Positions 55,924-64,000 of a DNA stretch of 64,000 bases are shown piece by piece (positions within the stretch are counted from its first letter, which is position 1; each line of letters opens with the position of its first letter). The notes beneath the pieces are model-generated. The model worked only from the letters and a program-made list of their open reading frames with translations, had not been told where the DNA came from and made no database searches. This DNA is from CAYNWT01 sp964450955 (GTDB lineage Bacteria > Planctomycetota > Planctomycetia > Planctomycetales > Planctomycetaceae): assembly GCA_964450955.1 (NCBI GenBank), contig CAYVFI010000005.1, positions 1 to 64,000 of the forward strand, given 5' to 3'. The translations under genes and the position numbers were made by a program.

Positions 55924-56703
55924 ATGATTGAAGTCTCTGGTGTTTATCACCATTACGGTTTGCGGCCGACGCTGAGTGATGTTTCGTTTTCGGTTTCGGC
56001 CGGGCAGACGCTCGCGATTATTGGGCCCAACGGGAGCGGCAAGACGACCGTCCTGAACCTCGTGGCGGGGCTGATGTCTCCTGCTGAAGGAATCGTGTCT
56101 ATCGGCGGTCGTGTGCGACGATCGTCTGTTGATGACGAGCTTGCGATTCGGCGTCAGGCTTTGTTCTTGCCTGACGATTGCTGGTTCCCTCCGGACGTGA
56201 CGGGGCGACAGTTCCTGCTTGGTGTTGGCGAGATCTATGGCATCCCGTCGCGGCGTCTGTTCGGCCACGTGGATCGATTGCTGTCTCTGTTTCAGCTGGA
56301 CCAATTGGGCGACGCGGACATAAGCGGATACTCGACCGGTCAAAAGAAGAAGATCGGTTTGTGTTCGGCTTTGGTCACCGAGGTCGAGGTGCTGCTGCTG
56401 GACGAACCGTTTTCAGGCGGGCTGGATCCGGCCGGTATTACAGCGATGAAACAGATACTCAAACATTTCACGGCGAGGCAGGATCGGACGGTGGTTCTGA
56501 CTAGTCCGGTGCCCGAACTTGTTGAGGAAGTCGCGGACGAGGTTTTGATTCTTGAAACAGGCAAGGTTTTAAAACACGACTCTGTAGCGAATGTCTGTCG
56601 TGAAGCGGGCGCCGCGACACTGGACGAGGCGTTGCGGAAATTGATTTTTCCGGAAACGGAAAGCGAACTGCAGGAGTACTTTGAAGCAGAGGTTGCCGCA
56701 TGA
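55924..56703 (+). CDS. ABC transporter ATP-binding protein
   Basis: The 259-aa nucleotide-binding subunit has Walker A GPNGSGKTT (36-44), signature YSTGQKKKIGL, Walker B VLLLDEPFSG and a D-loop. The signature departs from the usual LSGGQ (STGQ), as seen in CcmA/NatA-like export ATPases. The stop overlaps the ATG of the membrane protein gene by 4 nt, so the pair forms one transporter. The cargo is unknown. Confidence 0.9.
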   Translation: MIEVSGVYHHYGLRPTLSDVSFSVSAGQTLAIIGPNGSGKTTVLNLVAGLMSPAEGIVSIGGRVRRSSVDDELAIRRQALFLPDDCWFPPDVTGRQFLLGVGEIYGIPSRRLFGHVDRLLSLFQLDQLGDADISGYSTGQKKKIGLCSALVTEVEVLLLDEPFSGGLDPAGITAMKQILKHFTARQDRTVVLTSPVPELVEEVADEVLILETGKVLKHDSVANVCREAGAATLDEALRKLIFPETESELQEYFEAEVAA

Positions 56704-57962
56704 GTAATTCGGCGCGAGGGTGGAGCCGGTTGGGGTACCCGCCGACCTGGCATCTGGTTTTGGCGACAGTCACTCTACTGACCTTTGACTTGCTATTGCT
56801 GATAATATGCTGGCCAGTTGGCTGGCAGCAGGATGCCACAGATCGGCGTTGGATGGTTCCGTTTTTGACTATGCCGATGCTGGGCGCGGTGATGCTTGGT
56901 GTGTATCTGGGCTACTATCGGATGGGCCGCTTCCCGCGCGAAGATTCCTCATACGGGAATTGGCTGTTGCGAACGCCGTGGCAGGGCCAACTGCGGACTC
57001 CGTTTGGTCCATGGCGTCCGATTGCGTGGGATGTTGTAGTGCTGGGTGGCTTGTCACTGTTTGGGCTACTGCACGCGGTTGGCCAAAGCTGGTGCGCCGG
57101 TGGTGGCCTTGGGATGTTTGACCAGTGGGTCGCGATGGGGGCCGGCATTGCCGGACCGTGGTTGGGTTTTGCATTGGCCTGGGTGGCTCGAGGCGACGCG
57201 ATTGTCTGGAGCAAGGGGAAGTGGGACTGGTGGTTTGCGGTGCTGGCCATTGGTTTGGCGATCAATTGTGTGGCTCATGATGTCTCGCAGTTTCTTATCG
57301 TGCTCATCCCACTTTGCCTGATCGCGCTACTGGTCACTGTTTGGAGACGGCTGGAACGCATGCTCCGCGACTTGCCAGAGACGACTGAGGGGGGCAGCGA
57401 AGCGGGAGGAATGTCGCGGCACATTGCGAAGGGGAGTTACGACGCTCAGCGGCCATACTGTGCGTCAGAGTTTGACCTTCGACGGACGAATGTGGCTCAT
57501 TGGCTACCCACAAACTGGCGCGTGGCGGCCGCGACATCGAGTCTTGTGTTTGTGTTCTGCCTGAACTTTACCACTCCTTTTGTGTTGTCGGACGCGTACC
57601 GGACAGCTTCGCTTAGCGCCGTGTTGCTATCAGTGATGATGGGGCTGTTGGGCGGGCTGATTTGGTGTGGAGGAACGCGTTCGCATCTGAGCCCGGCCGC
57701 GCGATGGGCGACGAAGCGGTTTTTGGTTTGGGACTACGACCGCGCGTGGTTGGTTCCGCTGTTGGTCTCGCCACTTGTCACAGCGTTAGTGGTTTGGATT
57801 GGTCCATACCTGATGTGGCAATGGCTATGCAGTCCGGCGGCGATTTCTGCGAGTGTGTTTACCGTACTTGTGGTGGGGCCGGACCGAAAGCAATGGTGGC
57901 TCACCGCGCCGATGACGTATGTGGTGACCGCGGCACGTCCGCGAACCGTATGCAGTGGTTAA
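56700..57962 (+). CDS. Polytopic membrane subunit of the ABC transporter
   Basis: The 420-aa protein has about eight to ten hydrophobic segments (VLATVTLLTFDLLLLIICW; ILVLIPLCLIALLV-like regions) and a large central soluble loop. It is translationally coupled to the ATPase gene (ATGA). The sequence is not like a standard ABC-2 permease, but the operon makes permease the likely role. It converges on the diadenylate cyclase-like gene. Confidence 0.68.
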   Translation: MSNSARGWSRLGYPPTWHLVLATVTLLTFDLLLLIICWPVGWQQDATDRRWMVPFLTMPMLGAVMLGVYLGYYRMGRFPREDSSYGNWLLRTPWQGQLRTPFGPWRPIAWDVVVLGGLSLFGLLHAVGQSWCAGGGLGMFDQWVAMGAGIAGPWLGFALAWVARGDAIVWSKGKWDWWFAVLAIGLAINCVAHDVSQFLIVLIPLCLIALLVTVWRRLERMLRDLPETTEGGSEAGGMSRHIAKGSYDAQRPYCASEFDLRRTNVAHWLPTNWRVAAATSSLVFVFCLNFTTPFVLSDAYRTASLSAVLLSVMMGLLGGLIWCGGTRSHLSPAARWATKRFLVWDYDRAWLVPLLVSPLVTALVVWIGPYLMWQWLCSPAAISASVFTVLVVGPDRKQWWLTAPMTYVVTAARPRTVCSG

Positions 57963-57996
57963 AGTGCCGACGACTTTGGGGGCGGCGGGCTGTACC

Positions 57997-58956
57997 CTAA
58001 GAGTCTGCGCGGGGAGGCTTGGGCTCAACGGCGGGTGACGCTTCGGTTTCGACTTCGTGCCACTTCATGCTGCGGCCTGAGACTGGTTCGATTCGCAGGA
58101 CGACTCGACCGTTCAGGAAGATACGGACGGTTCCCGTGGATTCCGAGACGGCGATTGCAACCGCGTTGGTCGCTTTGGAGATTTCAGCGGCGGCCCAGTG
58201 ACGTGCGCCGAGCCCCTTGGACAGGGTTAGTTCGCCGGTTTGGGCTCGCAGCATTCTTCCCGCGGCCTGAACATGTCCATCCGCCGAAATAACAAACGCG
58301 CCATCGACCTGAGCGAGTTCTTTGACACTTTCGACCACGCGCGGGTTACGGAGAGCTCGTTCTTCTTTGCTGTATCCGCGGAATGGATCGTGGATCGCTT
58401 CGTTGGAAAGTTGCATGACCTTGCGGTGGTGGCCCACGGTAAACAAGGTGCCGACATGCTTACCTTCGCGGCCTTCGATGCCAATATCGGACGCAATTTC
58501 GACAACTTTCCGCAGGGTCTCCAGTGGCACCTGTGTTTCCAGGCGGCGCAGATCGCTGGAGCGGAGCCGTGTGAGTTGGTCGCCAAGTTTAATGAGGCTT
58601 AGCGTGTCGGGTTCGTACCGATCGAAGGACGGGTACAGGGCGACGATTGAGTCTCCGGTTTGAACCTGGTTGTCGGCGACGGCTTCGAGCAACGCTTGTG
58701 TTAGCTGAGTGACACGCGTTTGCGGTTCGTGTTCCAGCTTGATGAGGGTGACGTCGTCCTGTGTGGCCGCTTCGATGACTTTGGGTTCATGTGCGGCAAC
58801 AAACAGAGGCACTCCACGGAGGAGTTTCCGGATCTCTGTGAAGTCGTAAGCCTTATCGACAAGGATAATCACACCCTTGGCTTCCAGCTCTTTCGCCATC
58901 CGACGCGCGTGCTTCACTAGCGTGTTGAGCTGTAAAGTCGGTTCGGCGCGTTTCAT
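57997..58956 (-). CDS. DisA-type diadenylate cyclase-like protein
   Basis: The 319-aa protein's C-terminal ~130 residues match the DAC (DisA_N) domain: DGAFVISADGHV with the DGA motif, LGARHWAAAEIS in the RHR position and AVSESTGTVRIFLNG. DAC enzymes make c-di-AMP. The second motif reads RHW instead of RHR, so catalysis is not assured. The N-terminal half is unlike DisA or CdaA and carries no membrane helix. Confidence 0.82.
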   Translation of the reverse strand: MKRAEPTLQLNTLVKHARRMAKELEAKGVIILVDKAYDFTEIRKLLRGVPLFVAAHEPKVIEAATQDDVTLIKLEHEPQTRVTQLTQALLEAVADNQVQTGDSIVALYPSFDRYEPDTLSLIKLGDQLTRLRSSDLRRLETQVPLETLRKVVEIASDIGIEGREGKHVGTLFTVGHHRKVMQLSNEAIHDPFRGYSKEERALRNPRVVESVKELAQVDGAFVISADGHVQAAGRMLRAQTGELTLSKGLGARHWAAAEISKATNAVAIAVSESTGTVRIFLNGRVVLRIEPVSGRSMKWHEVETEASPAVEPKPPRADS

Positions 58957-59022
58957 ATTCTTAGTCTAGGGGATACCAACTTACTTGCAACGTGTCTCGC
59001 GGCCAATTAGGGCCTTCGTTGA

Positions 59023-60348
59023 CTAGTTGTCTGGCTGATTTTTCTGTTCTGCATCTGTTGCGGATTCTGCGGCGTCAGATGTTGATTGAGCCGCTTTGGC
59101 TTCGCGCTGGGCTTGTTCAGCAAGTAGCAGCATTGTGAGGTTTTGTTCGAGTTCGCCCGGGATGAACCCGAAGGGGCCTCGGCCGCCTTTGTACGCTACT
59201 TTGCCTGCTGAATCGATGACATACAGGCGGTCCGGATGTCCGCTGTATTGATTGCCGACAGCGTCATCGATGCCATCGATTAACAATGGCACTTGCATAT
59301 CCAGGGCTGAGCAGCAGTTTTGAGCCGCTGCGAGCCGTTCTTTGAAAGTCTTGTGTGAGGCGATGGTGATCCCGGCTTCATCGTTGCTGGGCATCCGCCA
59401 GCCGTCCGTTGGGTGAGCTTCTTTGATGTAGATCGCGTAGAAGTCTGCCTGGTCTTTATAGCGGCCGTAAATCTTGTCAAGGACTCCAGACTGGAGTCGG
59501 AAGGGGCCTCATGTAAAGCTACCGAAGATTAGCACGACCGGGCGTTTACCTTTGGAATCTGCCAACTGGATGCGTTTGGTCGATAGCGTGAGTTTGTGGT
59601 TTTCCTTGTCTTTGGTCAGCATTGGCAGCCGGAAATTGGGGGCGTCGTCGTCCAGATCTGGTCCGGGTTCCATGTTGCCCAGGCCGCCTGCGAGCAGCAA
59701 ATCCATGAGCTGCCACCGTTGTGGAATGGTCATGCGTGTCTGCCGGCGGATTTGTTGTATGTTTGGCGGCGGAGCCGGTGTGAACCGCAAACCGCGTTTC
59801 AGGTCGTCCGGCGTCAGGTAGTCGAACCCGTCTGCGTAACGCTTGAAGAACTTGTCCATCTCAGCCTTCGTCACCCGGCCGTTTGAATCGATATCCAAGC
59901 GTCGGAACACGTCGTTGGAGGGCGTGTAACCTTCCATCATGTGGTTCTTTTCCCACTTCAGATCGCGTGACGTGATGGCTCCGTCCTGATCGCGATCCAG
60001 CCGGCCGAATTGTAGATCGGTCGTGCTGTCCGGTAGTTCCTGCCGTTCGACTTCTCCATCGCGTGGGTTCTTGTCGAAGTTGGCTCGCAGCCACTTCCAG
60101 TCGTATCTGGAGTCGGGTGCTTTAAACCAGCCTTTGCCGACTCCCATGGTGTCGCGACCGTCCAGTATCTCAGACGCCATCCTGGCCCATTCAGGGTTAC
60201 CATCCCAATCTCGCGCAAGTAATTCGGAGAGGCGCTGGGTCAGTATTGGGCTGACGGCTGCATTTTGTTGCTGCTGCCTGGACTGGGCCAGACTGGCAGT
60301 GGTCATCAGGATAGTAATGACGGCAGAAAGACTTGTGATTCTGAACAT
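59023..60348 (-). CDS. EF-hand/iodothyronine-deiodinase-like selenoprotein
   Basis: With a TGA at 59509-59511 read as selenocysteine this is a 441-aa exported protein. It has a signal peptide (ITILMTTASLAQ) and two canonical EF-hand loops (DRDQDGAITSRD 118-129; DIDSNGRVTKAE 152-163). The deiodinase-type domain follows: VVLIFGSFT-U280-GPF, then FYAIYIKEAHPTDGWRM, KERLAAAQNCC, VPLLIDGIDD, PDRLYVIDSAGKVAYKGG and GPFGFIPGELEQ. The active-site word GSxTU, the EAHPTDGW motif and the downstream order are those of iodothyronine deiodinases. Frame continuity is exact across the TGA. A bacterial SECIS hairpin lies just downstream. Deiodinase-like selenoproteins are known in bacteria; the substrate here is probably not thyroid hormone. 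Confidence 0.9.
59482..59498 (-). promoter_or_regulatory. Bacterial SECIS element
   Basis: In the mRNA, GACUCC-AGUCU-GGAGUC forms a perfect 6-bp stem with a 5-nt loop (minus strand 59498 to 59482). It begins 11 nt after the UGA, with loop nucleotides at +17 to +21. E. coli fdhF has its loop AGGUCU at +18 to +23. Spacing and loop sequence are therefore what the Sec-specific factor SelB recognises. Confidence 0.88.
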
Positions 60349-60641
60349 TGTGGCCTCTGCAAATCGTGTGTTTTGCGCAAGATAACTGTAGCTCCCGGTG
60401 TTGGTTTGGTGCCAACGTAAACCGGTTCCTTCTGCAGATTGTGCCGCTTTGGTGTTCGAAAACAGGTTTCGGTGGATGGGCTTAGAACCGGAAGTACCGA
60501 AATAATCGTCACGGACGTCACGGCCGTTACGTTCCTCCTATTTTGACTCAACTTGTCTCTACTTAGTTTCCGAACAATCAGAGTAACTGCCCTTTCCGGC
60601 GCAACCGGCACAGGCTGTCTACTCAGATGGATCGAGAGACA
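60349..60641. other. Divergent promoter region (deiodinase-like / giant surface protein)
   Basis: This ~290-bp spacer is expected to contain both promoters. GAGAG just before 60642 may be a ribosome binding site. No repeat element is seen. Confidence 0.35.
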
Positions 60642-63600
60642 ATGAAGACGAAACGCATTACTGGCTTTCTGGCCCTGACTGTTCTCGCTACGGCGGGTAT
60701 GCTGCTCCCACTGGGGCTGTCAGGTCAGACCAACGATGTTGGCCATGTAAGTTTAGGTGGCGGGCCCGCCGCACAACCCATTGGTATGAGCCCTCAGGCT
60801 CCTTACATGGGGGGTATGCCGCAGTATATGACGGCGGAACCAAGCGTTGCGGCCTATGGCACGTCTGCGATGCCGCAGTACTTTGGCCCGGAGTCGGGAG
60901 TCGGTTTCGATATGACCGATCCGACCAGTACCCAGCTGTTCGGCCCGCAATTGAACTTCGATGCCAACTTTGGTGAAGGCCTTGGTTACAGCGAAGAATA
61001 CTTCCGTCTGAACGCCATGGTTCCATGGCACTTGGTTCCTGGTCAGACAGTCTTGCTTCTTGATGTCGCTGCTTCGGTGACTGACGAGGGGCGAGGGACC
61101 TACAACGGTGGTATTGCCTACAGAAACCTGGATGCCTCACGAAATCGAATCTTCGGATGGAACGCATACTACGACCTTGATCAGGGCACTCGTCGCGACG
61201 AGGGTTACCACCGAATCGGTGTCGGTGCGGAATCGCTGGGTAAGTACCTGGACTTCCGAGTCAACGGGTACTTCGTGCTGGGCACTGAGACTGAAGAGAT
61301 CAGCAGTCGATTGACCGGAACGTGCGACTTTATTGGCCACAACATTGTGGCAACTCGCGAACGTGTTCTTGAATCTGCCTTTTCCGGCATTGATGCCGAA
61401 ACCGGTGGTCCACTGCCATTCCTCGGTCACTATGGAATTAACGGCTACGTTGGTGGTTACTGGTTGGACAACGAAGACGCTGGCGACACGGTTGGTGTGT
61501 CCGCTCGTATTGAAGCTCTGATCAACGACGCGACAACAGCTAACTTCACATACACGAACGACGACTTGCTGGGGGACAACGCCTACGCAAGCGTGTCGGT
61601 TACTTTGCCCCGCTGGCGAACTCGAGGTTGGTTCAAGCCACGTGTGTTGCAGGAGCGTCTTGGCGATCAGGTTCGTCGTAGTAACCGTATTCATACAGAC
61701 GTCGCGACATTCCGCAACAACGAGAATGTTGTAAACCCACTTGATGGTCAGGCGTTCGAGCTGCTGTTTGTCGATCCGAACCGGACTGTTAACGGTGACG
61801 GAAGTGTTGAGAATCCGTTTAGTTCACTGGAAGCTTTGGCAGCAGCCAACGCGAGTCGGTTCGACATCCTGTCTGTCGCTCCACGGACAGACAACACAAG
61901 TACCAATCTGTCAGTTGATGGTGGGTTGGATCTGTTTGCCGGCCAACAACTGCTTGGCCGGGAGAGATCACACCGTATCTTCGAATCCGACGGTTTGATT
62001 TGCGATCTGCCATCTTTGGTTGACGACCCGGATATTCTGGCTCCGCTGATAACGAACCCGAGTGGTGGTCCCGGCAGTCACGTGGTCAGCCTGTCTGACA
62101 ATAATCTGGTGAGCGGTTTCCGCATCGACGCCAATGGTGGTCGCGGCATCATCAGTCGTAACCCGCTGACTGACTTTGAGATTACAGCGACAACAATCTT
62201 CAATCACACCGATGCGGTTGTTCTAAACAACGTACAGGGACGTGGCGTCTTCACTAACAACGAACTGCTTGGCGGCGACGAAGATGGGGACCAGTCATCT
62301 GGCAACGGCCTTCTCCTAACCGTTGCAGCCGGTGAAACTCTGAACCTGCTTGCAGAGAACAACACAGTGACCGGTCATACGGGCAACGGTATTGATTTGC
62401 TGGCTCGACCGGGTTCACGAATCCAGGCCAACGATCCCGCGGGCAACCTTGGTGAGCGTACCGGTATTCTGAACAACGTAACGGACAACAACAATCGCGG
62501 TATTGACATCGAAGCTCGCGATGGAGCTGTCGTCAACGCCTCAGTGGAAGACAACCAGTTTAGTAACAACAACCAGGACGGCTTCCGGGCTGTGGCAGAC
62601 GGAGGCTCCTTTGTGCTTCGTAGCTTCGCTCGTAACACGGGTAGCAGCAACGGTGACAACGGAGTGTTCTTCCACTACCGGAATGGTGGTCGGTTTACGG
62701 TCATTTCTGAAGATAGAAACGAGAACGGTGTGTTCGAGGTTGACGAAGACGTCAACGGGAACGGCTTGTTCGACCAGGGCTTTGTTAACAACGTACTTGA
62801 CGACAACGGTCTGAACGGCCTTTGTATCTTCGGTCAGGGCAGCGGCAGCGGTGTGTTTGACATCGGTGGTCCTGATGAATCGCTGGGGAACACATTCACC
62901 GGCAACCTGGGTTCCGGGATTGCCATCGATACGACTGGCACCGCTCGGGTTCAGACAGACATTCTGTTCAACACCATTACCAGTCCCGGTACGAACTCGC
63001 CGTTTGTGTCACAGGATCAGGGTGGCTTGACGGTTGTTCTTGACTTCTTTGACCTTGCCACTCAAGGGGCACAAGCGGACTCATTCGGGTTTAACCTGAC
63101 TGGTTTTGATATCACATCGTTTGGGTTTGCTCCGGATGACCTGGAAGAACTGCAGACAGCAGTTCTTGCTGAGGTCATCCGAGACTTCCGCGGAATTATC
63201 ACCGCTGACGTGGATCCAAGAAGTCCCATTCCAGCTGGGCAGGAATTGGCCATCGACTTCGTGATCGGCGATATTGGCGGGGCTCCGTCAAATGGATCGA
63301 CTGAGTTCTACACACACTTTATCAGTGGTACTGACACCGCAGGTGCACCGCTTGGTCTGGGTGTCTTAGACGGAATCAGAGATCAGACAGGAGTCGGGCC
63401 GAACTTTGGTTTCGTAAACGGTGACCATGTCTCCTCCACGTACTCATCTGAATTTCCACAGCTCAACGGGGCATTCGGTATCACGCCTGGTGATGCTTTG
63501 ACATCTGGCAACCTTGAATTCACGACCTTCGCACTGGCGGGAACGATCTCGCACGAAGTTGGACACAACCTGTCTCTTAATCATGTTGACCCGGGGGCTG

Positions 63601-64000
63601 TGACACTGTCGGGTAGCGGCAATGCACTCATGGGAACTGGTGCAACCGGGACACCAAACCAGAACATTATCGAAGATGGTGAATTCTCACTGTCCGGCTT
63701 CGACGCCGAGCGTGGTGGTGCGGCCTCCATGAATATTCAGCAGCTGGTTGATGCTGTTGGGCTTCGAACTGCCATCCCAATTGTTGGACCATCTGGCGAA
63801 GGCATCACGATTCGTAGTGCTGACAACAGCCGCTTGGAGCCATCTCGAATTCTGAACAACAACATCACGAACCTGCAGGGTGACGCGATCAGTGTCACGG
63901 CGTTAGACAATGCAAAAGCAGAAGCTCTGGACATTCAGGGCAACAATATCGATGGCAACGGCGGCCGTGGTATTCACCTTGAAGCACGAGGCCCGGGTGC
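60642..64000 (+). CDS. Giant surface protein, partial: autotransporter-like barrel, beta-helix and metzincin motif
   Basis: The reading frame is open to the window edge (at least 1,119 residues, incomplete). It has a signal peptide (MKTKRITGFLALTVLATAGML) and then a ~230-residue region (about 120-340) resembling an inverse autotransporter beta-barrel: LNAMVPWHLVPGQTVLLLDV, GGIAYRNLD, FGWNAYYDLDQGTRRDEGYH. A long array of right-handed beta-helix repeats follows (NNNRGIDIEARDGA, NNQDGFRAVADGG), with a Ca-binding DxNxNG segment at ~690-705. HEVGHNLSLNH (H971, H975, H981) is a HExxHxxxxxH metzincin-like zinc site, followed by NALMGTG as a possible Met-turn. More beta-helix repeats run to the end. 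A variant start at 60627 is possible. Confidence 0.75.
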   Translation, partial: MKTKRITGFLALTVLATAGMLLPLGLSGQTNDVGHVSLGGGPAAQPIGMSPQAPYMGGMPQYMTAEPSVAAYGTSAMPQYFGPESGVGFDMTDPTSTQLFGPQLNFDANFGEGLGYSEEYFRLNAMVPWHLVPGQTVLLLDVAASVTDEGRGTYNGGIAYRNLDASRNRIFGWNAYYDLDQGTRRDEGYHRIGVGAESLGKYLDFRVNGYFVLGTETEEISSRLTGTCDFIGHNIVATRERVLESAFSGIDAETGGPLPFLGHYGINGYVGGYWLDNEDAGDTVGVSARIEALINDATTANFTYTNDDLLGDNAYASVSVTLPRWRTRGWFKPRVLQERLGDQVRRSNRIHTDVATFRNNENVVNPLDGQAFELLFVDPNRTVNGDGSVENPFSSLEALAAANASRFDILSVAPRTDNTSTNLSVDGGLDLFAGQQLLGRERSHRIFESDGLICDLPSLVDDPDILAPLITNPSGGPGSHVVSLSDNNLVSGFRIDANGGRGIISRNPLTDFEITATTIFNHTDAVVLNNVQGRGVFTNNELLGGDEDGDQSSGNGLLLTVAAGETLNLLAENNTVTGHTGNGIDLLARPGSRIQANDPAGNLGERTGILNNVTDNNNRGIDIEARDGAVVNASVEDNQFSNNNQDGFRAVADGGSFVLRSFARNTGSSNGDNGVFFHYRNGGRFTVISEDRNENGVFEVDEDVNGNGLFDQGFVNNVLDDNGLNGLCIFGQGSGSGVFDIGGPDESLGNTFTGNLGSGIAIDTTGTARVQTDILFNTITSPGTNSPFVSQDQGGLTVVLDFFDLATQGAQADSFGFNLTGFDITSFGFAPDDLEELQTAVLAEVIRDFRGIITADVDPRSPIPAGQELAIDFVIGDIGGAPSNGSTEFYTHFISGTDTAGAPLGLGVLDGIRDQTGVGPNFGFVNGDHVSSTYSSEFPQLNGAFGITPGDALTSGNLEFTTFALAGTISHEVGHNLSLNHVDPGAVTLSGSGNALMGTGATGTPNQNIIEDGEFSLSGFDAERGGAASMNIQQLVDAVGLRTAIPIVGPSGEGITIRSADNSRLEPSRILNNNITNLQGDAISVTALDNAKAEALDIQGNNIDGNGGRGIHLEARGPG

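Noticed and set aside
59023..59508. Reading the 3' part of the deiodinase-like gene as a separate short gene with its own start
   Set aside because: The fragment lacks the active-site motif, and its frame and motifs continue exactly from the upstream part; the TGA plus SECIS explains the split.

Overview
The window looks like chromosomal DNA of a planctomycete, probably a marine Planctomycetales relative; the genus cannot be fixed from sequence alone. The evidence is a Cys-rich YTV-repeat exported protein and a smaller Cys-rich partner, a MoxR/Bat operon, a Lys-rich histone H1-like protein, planctomycete-style leucine-rich repeat and Tat-exported Gfo/Idh and TIM-barrel proteins, and many short intergenic palindromic repeats. 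I see no rRNA, tRNA, CRISPR array, phage or intact insertion sequence.

Layout. 0-1.3 kb: repeats and parB (minus strand). 1.8-11.5 kb: a tightly coupled operon (MoxR ATPase, DUF58, DUF4381-like lipoprotein, BatA, BatB, TPR protein, BatD, BatE), most junctions overlapping by 4 nt. 11.9-19.7 kb: zinc-ribbon/trypsin-like protease, a thioredoxin-like gene with an in-frame TGA, a phosphodiesterase, frr, the YTV protein, a TIM-barrel isomerase and the Lys-rich protein. 20.4-27.8 kb: an adenylating-enzyme/aldehyde-dehydrogenase pair resembling LuxE/LuxC, an LRR lipoprotein, a Tat oxidoreductase and a membrane glycosyltransferase-like protein. 28-36 kb: radical SAM protein, small membrane and coiled-coil proteins, DUF4058, a Tat isomerase, YkgJ-like, hisS and a ketosynthase. 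36-48 kb: a second membrane glycosyltransferase-like gene preceded by a cluster of parS-like palindromes, repeat-rich intergenic DNA, a molybdopterin-domain/pentapeptide fusion, a PLP enzyme, TatD and a UvrD/PcrA helicase. 48-64 kb: epimerase, membrane proteins, anti-sigma-like protein, Cys-rich exported protein, ABC transporter pair, diadenylate cyclase-like protein, an EF-hand/iodothyronine-deiodinase-like selenoprotein and the start of a giant surface protein that runs off the window.

The most notable result is that two genes are interrupted by TGA exactly where a redox-active residue is expected. One is a deiodinase-family protein with TGA in the GSFT-U-GPF motif and a near-perfect bacterial SECIS hairpin just downstream. 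The other is a thioredoxin-fold protein with TGA as the first residue of a UxxC active site. Together they suggest that this organism decodes UGA as selenocysteine; the decoding machinery itself is not in the window. Other leads are five parS-like sites in about 230 bp, dispersed palindromic elements (one captured as the leader of a lipoprotein), and a surface protein combining an inverse-autotransporter-like barrel, beta-helix repeats and a metzincin-like zinc motif.
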